Shown one piece after another: positions 26,801 through 40,000 of a stretch of DNA of 64,000 nt. A program made the translations under genes and the position numbers. The stretch spans positions 59,025,120-59,089,119 of the forward strand of contig JANVCC010000018.1 of NCBI GenBank assembly GCA_025345505.1. The letters run 5' to 3'. This stretch comes from Todiramphus chloris collaris. Lineage: Eukaryota > Chordata > Aves > Coraciiformes > Alcedinidae. The notes under the pieces were generated by a model, which was not told the DNA's origin, ran no database searches, and saw nothing but the letters and a program-made list of their open reading frames with translations. Positions within the stretch are counted from its first letter, which is position 1. Every line of letters begins with the position of its first letter.

Positions 26801-27146
26801 CACAGAGTCAAGTTGCTTTTTGAATGCCCTTTGACATTCTACTAAATCAATTTTAATCTTGGAAATGAGTCAGGTTTCTGTTTATCCGAAAATACTGTGG
26901 CTGAGGCCAACATACTTGAAATAATGTAAGAATTTTCCACTTATTGACTCTAATCTCTAGAGCTCTTTTCAGTTCCTTTTGGTGCACCTGCACAATCAGA
27001 TTATTTTCGGTCTCTGTTTTTTTTTCTTTTATCCAAATATCAGCCTGGCTGGATCTGGGCTGCCCCTGCAGGTATCTCCATGGTCTTCTCCATAGGAAAG
27101 CTCAGGGTACTTGTATTTTCACACCAGCACAGATATATATATATAC

Positions 27147-27272
27147 CTTTGGTTCATACAGTCTAAAACCCTTTCAACCACACTTTTTGTCTCTGAGATT
27201 TCTGCTGGGAAATACGTGATCCCTCTCTTTCTTCCATTCTCAGTGATCATCACAGTTTTTTTTGAAACACAG
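27147..27272 (-). CDS. Candidate exon of an unidentified gene
   Basis: 126 bases between a pyrimidine-rich acceptor (GAGTTTCTTTTCTGGAG) and a GTATAT donor. It reads CVSKKTVMITENGRKRGITY, then FPAEISETKSVVERVLDCMN and Q, with purine-first codons in about three quarters of positions. No family is recognised. Confidence 0.35.
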
Positions 27273-29182
27273 CTCCAGAAAAGAAACTCAGATCTCCATG
27301 CCCTGTGCTGCAGCAGAGCAACACAGCCCACATAAAACAGTATCGTTGCTGAGGGAAAGAAATGTCTGCAGCTAGAATGCACCATTTTGAATGGATATCT
27401 AATCAGATGTATTCTCAGACAAAGAACACTGGACCTGGAAACTCTGGAAAACCTTGGCTCTCTTAGTTATTTAGACATTAGATGCTAACTACTAGTATTT
27501 CAGCTAAATTCACATCTCTCCTTTAATAGGAGAGTCCAGAGTTGAAAAAGGTGCTCTGGATGAAGAATCAGAAATGACAGTTTCTTAAATTAATTATTTC
27601 CATCAGTTTGCTCCTTAGGTTTTGGTTAATAATAGCTTCATCTAAGTTTCAGGTGGAAATCTCACATGGGGTCAGAATACATTTGTGTTTGGCTTGAGCT
27701 TCTTGCTTTCTGAGTTGCCCATGTTGTGTGTGTGTCCAGATACAGGCACCTAGCTGGGCTTCTGGCATCCTGCTTTCTCAAGATGAGTGACCATTGCCCT
27801 GTCCCAAGCACTTTGCTCTCATACTCTATTTCTTCTGTATCTGCTGGCTTTGGTCTCCATTTCCCAGTGAACCTTGTTTAAATCCCTCCTTGCTACATCA
27901 TCAAGGCTGTTGGCAAAAATCTTTGTCAAGTGGATTCTGTGTCTACTCTGGAGGTCATCATCTGAGAGTGGGCACAGACACCAAAGGCCTTCTGTGACAC
28001 CAAGCACTCAGATACTGCTGCACAGTATTTGTCTGCTCCCACCCATGCTTTTCCCCTTGACTGTCAGGACCAAGGTGAGCAGTATCCAGACACCTCTTCT
28101 CTTCACCTTAGGCCTCAGAGCCAGTAGTCAGCATGTCTGCTTCACAAGACCCTGGACATGTCTGGACAAAAGAAAGATAGTGTGAGGATGAAGTCCTGCA
28201 TAAAATTGCCACAGGACTGTTGGGTGCAATGCTAATAAATTTTGTGTGTTTGCACACAGGAGGAGGGTTAGGTAGATGTAGAAGTTCAGCTAGTCAAATT
28301 GTTGGTGTAAAACACAAAGGAAATCTTCTCAATAAATTCTGTTTGTTAAATTTTCATACGAAAAACAGAGTAGGTAAAGAAGAAATTCAGCTTTGCTTTT
28401 ATTCCTCCATTATTCCAGGCATAAGAGACATGTGATCTCCAGATGGAGACTTGGATAAATCAGGTAGTCATCTACTGTTTGCATATTGCAGCTTCTGGTC
28501 TGAAATTGAGCATGTCCTAAAAGGTAAAAAGTCAGTCTTTAAATGTAACTGAAAGCTGTAATACCCTATCTGGGTTTTAGTGGTAGGCATCATTGGCATT
28601 CTTCCACATCCAGTCATCAGCTGATGTGGTTCTTAAGAAGATGAGTCACAGCAACCTGGCAGTAAAATGTTGTGTCAATGCACATGATACTGATATAGAC
28701 CAAGCTTCTCCTCAGGTTCATCAGAGCTGGGAGCACTCGCACCAGGGGCAAGTGCTTTGGGTGTTCATCTAAGAGGGCACTGGAGGAACAATTCACTCTG
28801 TGAACTCATAATGACACCAAGAGACCTGTAGACCTTGGCCCCCAAGGGTTACAAGCACAGGGGGATGGTGGAGGCCTTGAGAGACCCAAGACACATCATA
28901 GTAGAGGGCCCCAGGATGTAAAAATAAATCAGTCAGACAAGTACAGGTCATGGAAGAGGTACAACCCTGAGAGCTGAATAGAAGAAATTCTCAGTCACAG
29001 CAAAGGAAACAAAAAACATATATCAAACACATCTTTGAAAGCATCCTTCTGTGGTAGGAGCACAAAGGAAATAACAAAAAAGTACTAAAAAGTGCAAACA
29101 AAGGCACAACAGGAAGTGAGTAATGCTTTTGGTATTGTCATCCCTGTTAAGGACTCCATCCCTGACCAATGATATTACCTAC

Positions 29183-29296
29183 CTGCAGCCGGTCTCCTCC
29201 TTCCCCTTCAGTAGATTCAGTGATGTTTTTTAAATGACCACTCACCATATTTTCTATTATATGATGGCAACTTGTACATGAAGGTGTATTTTTACT
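29183..29296 (-). other. Weak candidate exon
   Basis: 114 bases (38 codons) ending at a good donor (CTGCAG/GTAGGT). It reads SKNTPSCTSCHHIIENMVSG and HLKNITESTEGEGGDRLQ. The upstream acceptor is poor, so the left limit is a guess. Confidence 0.2.
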
Positions 29297-30969
29297 CTAT
29301 ATTTGGGCTAAGTAAATTAGAATTTTGATTCTAATTTAATTCTAAAATACCCTTCAGATAACAGTAAGCTTTACCAAGAGTAACACTTCTTTACCATATA
29401 TCAAACATAACCACCTAAAAATAATCTTTATTAAGTTTGTAAGTATTTCAAGCAGCTGTAGGGCCTCAGTTTGTTGGAGGGATTTGTCTCTGTGCAAAGA
29501 GGAAACTAATGCATTTTTCTCACATCAATACCTTCCAAATGGCCATGTCCGCAGTCTACTGAAACCAATGGCCTGAGGGTTACTGGGTGTGGTGGTCTCT
29601 GGCTTGGGCTTCTAGATACTGAAGTCTGAGAAATCTGTTGAAAGAAAGAACATCTGATCCCCCTGAAAGCTGTTTTAATAAAGTGTTTTTCAAAACCAAA
29701 CCATCATATATACAACTTTCTGGTTTGCATTTGACATCCGCACTTCTCATCACCATAACATCGTGATGTGACCCATCATAGGTCCTTAGAAAAAATTATA
29801 GCAAAGTATTTTATCAGCTTGTTAATTCTGAACTAAATCTTTCTGAACAAGGAGAACAGCAAGGCTGCTAAGTGCAAATGCACAGGGTTTCCAGGGTTCA
29901 CTCTAACCAGAAGTCTGCAAGAGTTTCATAAAAAAATTATAATTACTATGAACTACTTTTCTGTTCAGGAAGAGAAGTGATGAGATATTTTTACTTTCTT
30001 TCACTCTAAAATAATTGCTTTTAGTACTTAAGAGTTTTTTTCTTGTATCAAAAATACAAAAAAGTACTACATGACAACATGTTGGAAAATATCCACCAGT
30101 TTAAAAGACAAACATGCAATTAAATGATTAATGGATTTTAAATACAATTCAACTATAATTATACCAGCTTTAAGGACTATGATATAGATTATTCTTTTCT
30201 CCCCTGAAGCCTTATGTGTTATGTGGAGTAATTTAAGACTAACAGTCCGTTTACTTATCTGTTGATTTATATTACAAAGAGGGCCCGTTCCAAACAGGGA
30301 GACTGACTTCACAGAGAGATTTAGCTACCTACTTGTTCCCGAAGTATATATGCTCTTAAAAAAATTCATCCCTGCAGCCTTCAAAGTACCTCACATTCCT
30401 GGATTTCAGTATTCTCTCTGACAAGGTCTTTGGATTCCTGTATGTGGCATCAAAACCTGACAAAGCCCTTTTCTCAGAGAGGTCACTTCCCTTCTTGCTC
30501 CTGCTCTGGGCTGATGTGTGGTTTGTAGAGTGTGTGTATCACCCTGTCACATCTGACAAACAAAAGCTATGGCACAGCTGGGGTCCTGTCTTATTTACTG
30601 CCTTAACCACTTCTTAGAAGTCTCACCTGAGACAGAGAGACCAGGGTTATTCTCTTTGCTGTTGGCATGGTGTTAGACTGACACCTCCAATGTACTCATG
30701 GATAATGCAGTGTGAGATACTCTGGAGGAAGGTTCTTCAAGCTTTCTGTTTGAAATCATTGGTACCATTTTGCATGGGATAAGGAATGATAAGCACAACT
30801 TACTAGCTATTCTAGATAGCTCTCCTCTTACTTAGTCTATTTTATTGAACTAGGTCTTAGATATTTAATTATCCCTGTGAATTTAATAAACAATTTTATG
30901 GCCTAGAGAGAAACATGACTGAAAATTAGATATTGCAATGTCTTGTTGTCCAGGAATACTTGTAGGTAC

Positions 30970-31059
30970 CCAGATCGACTGAGCTGGGTTCTGACACAGA
31001 ATGCTTCTTGAAATTATGATACTGCTGCTTTCTAAAAGGCTTATGAGAGTCACATAGAT
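30970..31059 (-). other. Weak candidate exon
   Basis: 90 bases between TGATCCAACATCCAG and a GTACCT donor. It reads LCDSHKPFRKQQYHNFKKHS and VSEPSSVDL. The donor is non-ideal. Confidence 0.2.
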
Positions 31060-31199
31060 CTGGATGTTGGATCAGACATGAAAGTCTTAAGAACTTCAGG
31101 ATGCACGCCTTCATCGTCCTTGAATTATCATCCTTTGTGACACTGAATTATGGAAAGCCTCAACTAGAAGGCAGGGAAAAGTCTCAAAATTTAGTTTGG

Positions 31200-31265
31200 C
31201 AATTCACAGAATCACATAAAAAATTAGTTTGGATGTCATCGAGTCCAATCTCCTGCACAAAGCTA
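31200..31265 (-). mobile_element. CR1-like 3' tail remnant
   Basis: CACAGAATCACAT, then TTAGTTTGGATGTCATCGAGT and CCAATCTCCTGC resemble the first 60 bases of a reverse-complement CR1 end. Similarity fades quickly after that. Confidence 0.4.
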
Positions 31266-32429
31266 CTTGTCGTGTAATCACATCCCTAGCATCAGGAAGA
31301 AGTCCCTAAGGCATACCTATCCTACATAGTGAAGCCTGAGGATTCCCCAGTTACTGCTGAATTCACATGGGCCAGCCATCCAACTCAGCTGTGTTGGCCT
31401 AGACATGAAGCACTGACGTGATGCTTGAATATTGTGTCGTTCTGGTATCAGCTATGCTGCTTTACGGCCCAGACTGGGTAGTCTGCATGAAACCTGCTTG
31501 CCACGTTACTCTACTGCCTTCAATAACCAAGCCCACAGAGGCCTTGAGCTCCGCCTGGACTCACCTGCAAAACACCTTAGAGTTGGTATTGAAGTATTAA
31601 ACTGGAATATAATAATGAGTAAAAATGGATTCATATTACGGGTCAGTGAGGAAATAGTTGGGGTATCTAACTTTTTACTCTGGCTGTTGCTTAGTAAAGA
31701 CAATGCAAATTATTGAGTGGGTTCCACAAATGCAAGCCTCCAGCTATTCTCTTGTTCTTCCTATTTTTCTCTCATTTTAGTTTTGTGTAGCATCCTCAAA
31801 AAACATTGTAATACATCCTCAGTGCTGAGATTTCAACACATGTGGACTCACATAGGCTGGTAGTTAATATGCAGGAATTTTGAGATTTTACACGAATCAT
31901 TCCCATTTCTGGCTGCTAAAATGCATGGCCCAACATTGATCAGAACAGGATGGCCCATAACAAGATCAAGCCACAAAAAGACCAAGGCCCTAAACAAAAA
32001 CTTATTATCAGGTAAATAGCCATGTCTAATATTTGCCCTGTCAGTACAGACTGAGACAATAGGATACTCTTGACCTGGGGATTTACATGGATTTTAGATT
32101 TCTTAAATTGGGACTCAGATCCCATTTCGGTTCATGAGTCTTTCTGCAGAGGTTAACCCCATGTGCACAGGAGTGGACCACCATCACACAGGGGAACAGA
32201 GGATGAGAATAGTGGACACAGCTTTTCTGTGCTAGTCTCAATTGCTGCTATGCTTTCCTGTGCATAGAGGGAGGTATACCAGCAACTAGGTCAATAGACA
32301 TTATTTCCTTAAAATAATATTTCTGACAGATACAAGGTATTCGGTACAAACAGAAAAGAAAAGTGGGTAGAAATGAGTAATATCTCAGTCTGGCTACTGA
32401 CAACAAGGATCGCTGCCTGGTATTAGGCA

Positions 32430-32781
32430 GCAAAGTGGAGACAATCTGTAGGAGTTGGATGCACTGTATTTTCTTTGTAAGGCTATGGAGAAGGCTCAAG
32501 GGAAATGTTATGGCTGTAGCTGACTGATTGGCAGATCTGAGAGGACAGAAAACATGCAAAATTTGTGTTAGATATTAGTAAAACCTTTTTTTTACCATGA
32601 GGGCTATCCAATACTAGAACAAGGTCCAGGGAGGTTGGGGAACTTCTATCCCTGAAGACCTGATAGGACACAGCCCTGAGAAAGGTGTTCTGACTAGACC
32701 TGCTCTGAGCAAGATATTGGAGTAGGTGGGACCTTGGGACATCTCTTCTCACCTAAATTATTCTGTGATTTTCTGAATCTG
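32430..32781 (+). mobile_element. Old CR1 LINE 3' fragment
   Basis: It is degenerate but recognisable. A TTAGATATTAGTAAAA-type segment is followed by the ATGAGGG...AGGGAGGTTGGGGAAC block, GACCTGCTCTGAGCAAG, and the tail TTCTGTGATTTTCTGAATC. It is heavily diverged and therefore old. Confidence 0.7.
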
Positions 32782-32879
32782 TAATACAAGACACAGAGAA
32801 CTTGGCAGAGATGGGACTTCAATCTTTGCTCATTGTTATGAGCAGGGGAGCATAATTAGTTTTTAACAAATTAAAATAC

Positions 32880-33250
32880 TCCATCATGTGCTTTGTGCTT
32901 TTTTTCTAAGCAATTGGTGATTTTTCCATCCTCATTAGTGCTTTTCTCTGAGCACGCTAATGACTCACTCAGTAATGATGCAATTGCTTTTAGTTAATCA
33001 GTGCGTTAGTTGTCAATGTTGGTGTCAAAATGAAACCAACCTCATGATCTCCCATTGAATATTAATTCACATTGTGAATGTTAAGCAGTGAAAGCATTCA
33101 CAACTAAGGGTGTGCTGTAAGGTAGCTTTTACCTAGATACTTTTCTGTTGCAACCATCATATCAAATTCATCATGAACTATTAATATTTGTTATCCATAA
33201 ATAATAAATTCCTCTGCATTTTCTTCCCATCTGCAGAGGGCAACAGTTAC
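32880..33250. promoter_or_regulatory. Possible conserved non-coding element
   Basis: Repeat-free, non-coding sequence dense in TAAT-core homeodomain-type sites. It has an exact AP-1 site (TGACTCA, 32961-32967) and an exact ATF4-C/EBP composite motif (TGATGCAAT, 32976-32984). This is only a motif observation; conservation cannot be judged from one sequence. Confidence 0.2.
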
Positions 33251-34195
33251 ACAATTGGAACGGAGTCTAACCCTCTATAAAACAGAAAGAAAAAATTCTC
33301 AGTTGAATAATTTATCTAAAGATTATGTAGGGCATACAAGGAAATAGGCTACAGTAGAAACTTTTGAGGAATTATCCACTTACGTATCAGTATTGACAGA
33401 CTTTGATGGCTGGAACTAGGGATCCTGATCTTGATACAGATCCATACATGTCTTCTCCCATTGAAACCCTCTCAAACCCAAGCTGAGGCAGCAGGACAGA
33501 TTGCCCATGAGTAAGGACATTGGGCTGGAGGATACAGAAACTGCTGAGGATGTTTTTAATTTCATCAGTGGAAAGTCTCCCATGAGCTTCATTAGCTTCA
33601 TCAGACTGGGTCTTTATTGAAAACCTATTGTGACAATGATGAAGGCAGCAGCTCTCTATTTAGCTAACGTAATGGTAAAAGAAGCATAGTGGAAATAGAT
33701 CCAAGTTCAACACTGTTGAATGTTTCTCTTACAAGGAATAAAAAAGATCAACCTCTCAGCTTGGGAAGAATATCAGCACATTAACTAGAATTCCTCTGCT
33801 TTCATGATTTTTGGCTGGCCTGGGTGCAAGGAAAGATTATAGGAAGATCCACTTGAATTTGCTAGGACAATTAGCTGAAGTTACAATTTCTACACTGTTT
33901 TATAGTCCTTATACTGTACCTGAACAAAGGTGCAAAGCATCCCTCCTGACAACATCCTTGTAAAACAGAGGGGTGTGAGACAAGATCACAGATTCAGAGG
34001 AAGAGTAAACAATGTAAGCTATCTCTCCTGAGTTTTGATCTAGTGCCTAATGCAAGATGATCCACCTCCTCCAGTCTGTAACACAATAGCTTTCACAGAG
34101 AAGAGATTGTCTTTCTATCAGACCTGATGCCATTTAGATGCACACCACTGACAAAGCATGAAACAGTCTTACCATGCAGATATTGAAGGACATAC

Positions 34196-34331
34196 TTAGC
34201 ATTTTGTGCAAGCAAGACTAATGCAATAAAAGTTCTCAACTTCTGTGATATTTTCAAGAGAAGGCACTAGAGAATTAAATTTCTTCAGGAAAGAAGGCAA
34301 TATACACCGGAGCTCACTGATCTCAAGGGTA
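34196..34331 (-). other. Weak candidate exon
   Basis: 136 bases with a very good acceptor (TATATTTGTTCACTCAG). The frame reads TLEISELRCILPSFLKKFNS, then LVPSLENITEVENFYCISLA and CTKC, then TAA directly before a GTATGT donor. It could be a terminal exon or chance. Confidence 0.2.
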
Positions 34332-34945
34332 CTGAGTGAACAAATATATACATAGTTATTGTTTGTAAGAAAGCGTAGATCACTTTTAGCACTCAATTCT
34401 ACGTGAACTTCCATATAAAATCTTTTTCATAGCGAGCACTCAGACTTACTGAATCTTGCAAAATACAAAAAAACCTACACCAATGGCCTTGTTGACAGAA
34501 CGGCCTCTTGAACAAGTGCAGCCTTTTGAACGGTCTTTAAAAATACATACATGTTCTCTGCAACAAAGCAAGTCTTATACATTATTGGGTCACTTTAGAA
34601 TAGTTAAAAAAATAAGTCTATTTAGAACGAAGAGTCATTATGAGGATTGTGTGGTGCATATTCCTCATCAGTTCTTTTTATTCAGTTGCAGTATTTATAG
34701 GAGCATTTGAGTCACTAATGCTTTTTTTCCCTATTATGTTACATGTTTTCACACTGTCAGATACAGTGTGACCTGCCCTTTCTGGACGTCATGAACAAAG
34801 AGGTGGAATTCTACCCCTCTGTACCTATGTGCACAAAGTAGTTAGGTTTTCCAGCTCAAATAGGAGTGACACCATCAGCATTTGATGTCAATTCCCAAGC
34901 AATGAAAAAAGCCTCACAGCTATTCTTTACCACCAGACTGTGATT

Positions 34946-34966
34946 CAGTCAGTCAGTCAGTCAGTC
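34946..34966. repeat. (CAGT)5 tetranucleotide repeat
   Basis: Five perfect CAGT units followed by one diverged unit (CAAT). Confidence 0.92.
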
Positions 34967-35949
34967 AATCAAACTCTCTCTCATTTAAGGCAAAAGCTGT
35001 ACATTTTAAGACATTAACATAAAAGGTTCATTCCTGACTGACTTATGGTGGTATGACTGCTGACGAATTCAAACTAGAAAATACACAGGTAATTAACTCA
35101 CTAGGTAGCTGCTTGTTGACATAATTTGCTCTGTTCGTGATCTAAGTTATTCAAGGATAAAAATAAGGCAGTTTCCTACTCACAGTTTTTAAAAGCTGAA
35201 TTGTTACCAGTGCTGTTGTTGTCCTATTCCTCCTTGCCAAAAGCCAAAGGCCCCTACTTAAGAAATGTTGCATCATAGATAATGTTGAATGGTAAAATGA
35301 CCTCCATGCACAGAAACCATTGTGAAAGAATCAGTTCTGTGCAAACAAACTTGTTAAAATAAACCCTTGTGTGCTTTCAAGCTGCATAGGTAATGACCAT
35401 AGGTTAGTCCAAGGACACCTGCCACGTTTGCAATAGCCCATTAGCCAAAGACAAGGGCTGTGGGAACATGCTGGTGAGATGTAAGACTCATGGGAAATGT
35501 GACAGAGTCAAAGCAAAGGGAGGGACCACTGGGAGGTATTTGGGTCTAGAGGGCCAGGCAGACAAAACCAGGGTTTTTTTAAGGGTTTCAGAAAGGGCAC
35601 AGAGTGAGAGTGGACCATGTAGATAAACACAGGGGTTTAGGCACACAGGTGAACAGTAAAAATTACCCTGTCCTCCTCCACTCTTGCAAACAAATAGCTT
35701 TAATTAAGCCAAAACAAATATTATAATTTCAGATGAAAACAACATAAACAATCTGACGATTAATTCAACGAAAACAAAATATGTTGTGAGTAATTAAACT
35801 ACTTTCAATTTTGTTTGCTGATTTTGCTTCCTTTCTACACCAAAACCTGTTGTTTTGAATGAAACATCAAAACATTCTAGTCCAACAACATTAACATGAA
35901 GCATTTTGACATTTTCAAATCAAGTCTTTGTTTTCATGTCCCCTTTTTT

Positions 35950-35997
35950 TTTAACTCTTGAGGCATTTTACATTTTAACTCTTGAGGCATTTTACAG
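35950..35997. repeat. Perfect 24-bp tandem duplication
   Basis: Two identical adjacent 24-base units (each starting TTTTAACTCTTGAGGC and ending ATTTTACA). The absence of any difference suggests a recent duplication. Confidence 0.95.
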
Positions 35998-36256
35998 ATC
36001 TATGTTGCGCATGGAGAGAGTACAAGCAGAACTGACCCATTCATATATGAGATTTCTGAGGCGCGTCTAGGGCTGTTTCTGAGGTACTAGTATGCTGTAG
36101 CACTGAGGGATATATAAATGTGTATATATGATGTACAAATAGATTTAGAGAGGAACTGGACAAGATTAATTAATCATTACTGTACAGGACCCTGTGAACT
36201 TTGAACAGCAACTGCAGATTAAGAATGCTAGGGTGATATGGTAAAGAAAGGAGCAC

Positions 36257-37012
36257 AGAATCCTAGAATCATAGAATTGTCAGGGTTGGAAGGGACCTTA
36301 AAGATCATCTAGTTTCAACCCCCTGCCATGGGCAGGGACACCTCCCACTAGATCAGGTTGCTCAGAGCCCCATCCAGCCTGGTCTTAAAAACTTCCAAGG
36401 ATGGGGCTTCCACCACCTCTCTGGGCAACCTGCTCCAGTGTCTCACCACCCTCATGGGGAAGAAATTCTTTCTAATGTCTAACCTGAATCAACCTATCTC
36501 TAATTTTAATCCATTCCCTCTGGTCCTATCACTGCCTGACAGCCTAAAAAGTCCCTCCCCAGCTTTCTTGTAGGCCCCCTTCAGATTCTGGAAGATACAG
36601 ACCTTATTGTGATAAGGTCTCCTCAGAGCCTTCTCTTCTCCAGACTGAACAACCCCAACTCTCTCAGCCTGTCCTCATAAGAGAGGCTCTCCAGCCCTCT
36701 GATCATCCTCGTGGCCCTTCTCTGGCCATGTTCCAGCACGTTCGTATCCTTCTTGTAATAAGGGCTCCAGAACTGAACACAGTACTCCAGGTAAGGTCTC
36801 ACAAGAGTGGAGTAGAGGGGGAGAATCACCGCCCTCGAACATGCTAGCCACACTTCTCTTGATGCAGCCCAGGATACGATTGGCCCTCTGGGCTGCAAGA
36901 GCACACTGATGGCTCATGTTGAGCTTCTCATCTACCATCACTCCCAAGTCCTTTTCTTCAGGGCTACTCTCAAGCCATTGACTGCCCAGCCTATATTGGT
37001 ACTTGGGATTGC
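36257..37012 (-). mobile_element. CR1 LINE 3' fragment, best preserved copy
   Basis: About 755 bases. The octamer tail in reverse complement (CTAGAATCATAGAATTG) is followed by the 3' untranslated region and the end of ORF2. Reading on the minus strand gives [14 protein letters not shown]-like and [10 protein letters not shown] stretches typical of the CR1 reverse transcriptase C-terminus. It has few disruptions compared with the other copies here, so it is probably the youngest insertion in the window. Confidence 0.93.
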
Positions 37013-40000
37013 ATGTTTTCTTTTACTGTTTCATAGAGTGTGGCTCTAAGTTTCTGCTTCTGTTGTGAGCCAGTAGCAGTCCTGGACAATAGGACACAGA
37101 GAAATATTTTACCCTCAAAAGTCTATTATTAATATGTTGAAAAATATAAATAAAACCTAAATGTGTTTATTCGTATTGACATTCTGCAGAAAAACACTGT
37201 GAAATATATGTTTTAAAAGGATCTTATATTTATATATTAAATTATTGGCATACACTTAATTATTAAATATTGCATATTAAATATGTGATTATTAAATGAT
37301 TTAAATACAAGTATAAAATATTTAACTAGGATTTCAGATCTACTAAGATTATGATTTCTGCCCCCCCCGGTAGAAGCCTACATTAAAAACTCTTACTTGG
37401 GTCCATCTGTTGGTGGTGAAAAAAGCAACCCTTCCAGAGATGGATTTTGTTGTTCTGACACTGTCTTGTGTCCCGCTGTATTAGCACAAGATTTTCAATC
37501 TGCAGAAATTTCTCTTGCCTTCCAAGAGCTTTTCTATAATCTGCCTTTCAAACTTTTTCTATTGACAGGGAATTGAAGGGTTTGTAGTAATGGGAAAAGT
37601 AGCAGTGGTACTGCTGCAGAAAAGGCTCCTGGTAAAGCCATATTGCATTTATCAGAGAAAAAGGTAAAGGTTCCTGGTTCATATGGGGGATAATGCAGGG
37701 AAGATGTGCTGGGTTAAGCTCACACGATGTAGGTTGAACACGGCACTATGGCTACGCTCAGCAGGACTAGGTGTCTCATCCCAGTTCCCCTGGTGCCATC
37801 TCACTGTACTTGTTGTTTGTTGAGAAGACTGGTAGGCACTGCCTATCTCTCTGCCAGTGTCACCTGAAGACGTGTTTCTGCCTACTAGCAGCCCATTGCT
37901 CCTGAGAAAGTATTTAGGATACGCAGACCAGACATGGCTGGACTAATCCAGTGCACTGCAAGGTCTGCTCTACTCATCTTGCTCTCCTGACCCCTAGCCA
38001 CCACAGGGAAGGTCTCTGAACTGTGCGAAAACACTGGAGTGCATCTTACCTTCCTTTCTGTTTCATTTTAAACCACACTTACAAAGAGCTGCCTTCTGAT
38101 TAGCTTTTTTTTTTTAATTTCCTTGTGGCTTTATGTCCTAATCAAAGCACTTGGGAATGCCCCACTGTTGCTATTGCAGCACTTTAGGAGTTGGAAGAAT
38201 TACAACAGTCTTTCCCTAGCTGACAAATAATGAAGGAATATCACTGATCTTTATTGCTAAATAAAACCAGGAAAAACAACCGGTAAGTATAAAATCTTGC
38301 ATGTGATACACTTGCTTATCTTTAATGTAGGATTTGCATCTGTTTCACAAGCTGACTGCTGTTCAATACATGCATTTGACTTTCCTCTTTGTAATTGGAT
38401 TGTTTGAACAAAATCCAGGTTTGCATTTGTTACTTCTGTGGATTTTTTTTTTTCCTCTCATTTATCCTAATGAACAAAAATTACGATTCTGCATATTACT
38501 GAATACCTTGCAACACTTCTGCTTTGCTAAAGTCAACTCCATGTGTATTTTGGATGTGATCATCAAGGTTTTTCGTGGCTACAGCACTACTAGGTGTAAA
38601 GATGAACACCTAAGCCTGGATGTGTGATCTTTGGAACACATGAAATGAAAACATCACTAAATCGCTATCTATAATCTGCTGGGAGCTTATATGACAAGGG
38701 TACAACACTTTGAAATAGCATGCATTCTGAAATGCAGCGTGTGTCCAATTTCATTCTTTTAAAGTATTCTTAGTCAGGCAAAATCCAGTTCCCTGGAAGT
38801 CAGTATTTTTTATTGAAGCAGCAGAATTACAATCGTGATGAAGGTTGCAATAATAGGATAAATATCTGCATTTAGTTCCTCTTCCTCAGGAATTTTCTTA
38901 TAAATTGTGTTGTATTGATTTGATTTCAAGGATCTTAGTCAAAAATATGAACAGCAGAGGACTATCTCATAACATTGCCAGAAGGGCAAGCAAAGCTCTT
39001 GAGAGGTGTTGCGTAGACATCTCAAGGAAAAGTAAATGTCAGACTCTGCAGATTTCTACATCTTTGAAGATCTGGAGCTTCAGAGCACCTAACGATGCAG
39101 CATAGCTGTGCCTAAAAGCCCTGCTGAGGAGAATTAAAGCTCCATTTTATAAGCTGCTGAGAACAATTGTAATAAGAGTTTCTGTCACAGGGAACTTTAG
39201 ACCTTGTATGTGATGAGACACAATAGACAAACACACTAAGTATGCAGGGAATTTGGCCAACATAAAATGATCACATTTAGTATCTGCATCAGTTGAAGTT
39301 GAAAGATAGTTTAATATCTCACTTGAAAACTGAGGGGAATAGCAAAAACAAGTGTAATTTTTCTGTGTGACTCCTGGGACTTGTAAAGCATCGGTTTGTT
39401 ATCTGTCTTCCTGCACACACAAAAAGACCTGAAACTCCACACAAAGTTTGTATGATACCACCCAAACCCTTTTTCCCTTCACAGCCTGCTGATAGAAACA
39501 GCTGCTGGTCTGGAATCAGTAATTTTGCAAGGCTCCGCTGCACTCTGTGAATGATCTCTTCTTCTAAGTGTCCAGAAAAATAAAGGAAATGTCTTTGTGA
39601 CGTGAAAGGGAGAGGAAGAAAGAAGGAGGAGAGCCAATGTGATAGAAGAGAAAGTATCTCTGCACTGCAGTTTCTGACACAAATTCCCATTGCTACCTGT
39701 TTCTGAACATCTGGTAAACATGAGATGAGAAGACAGTTTTATAAACACTGGGGAAATCAAGTCCCACCTCTTTGTACAATGGGAAGAGGACTTTTCCAGG
39801 TCACTGTGGCCTTGCATATTTGCTTGTGGGAAAAACACAACCTCTAGCTGCCTGAAGGGTTTGAAGTTTGCTGTCACTGATATGACTGTCGCTTCTGGTT
39901 CTTAGTTACAGCTGGATAAACTCAATATATTAGTTCTAAATGCTGAAGGCAATAAGATTAGCTTCAGTTCTCCAAGTTAGGCACACTATTGCAAGCTTAC

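Noticed and set aside
36623-36947. Two overlapping minus-strand open frames with RT-like text
   Set aside because: Part of the CR1 copy at 36257-37012.
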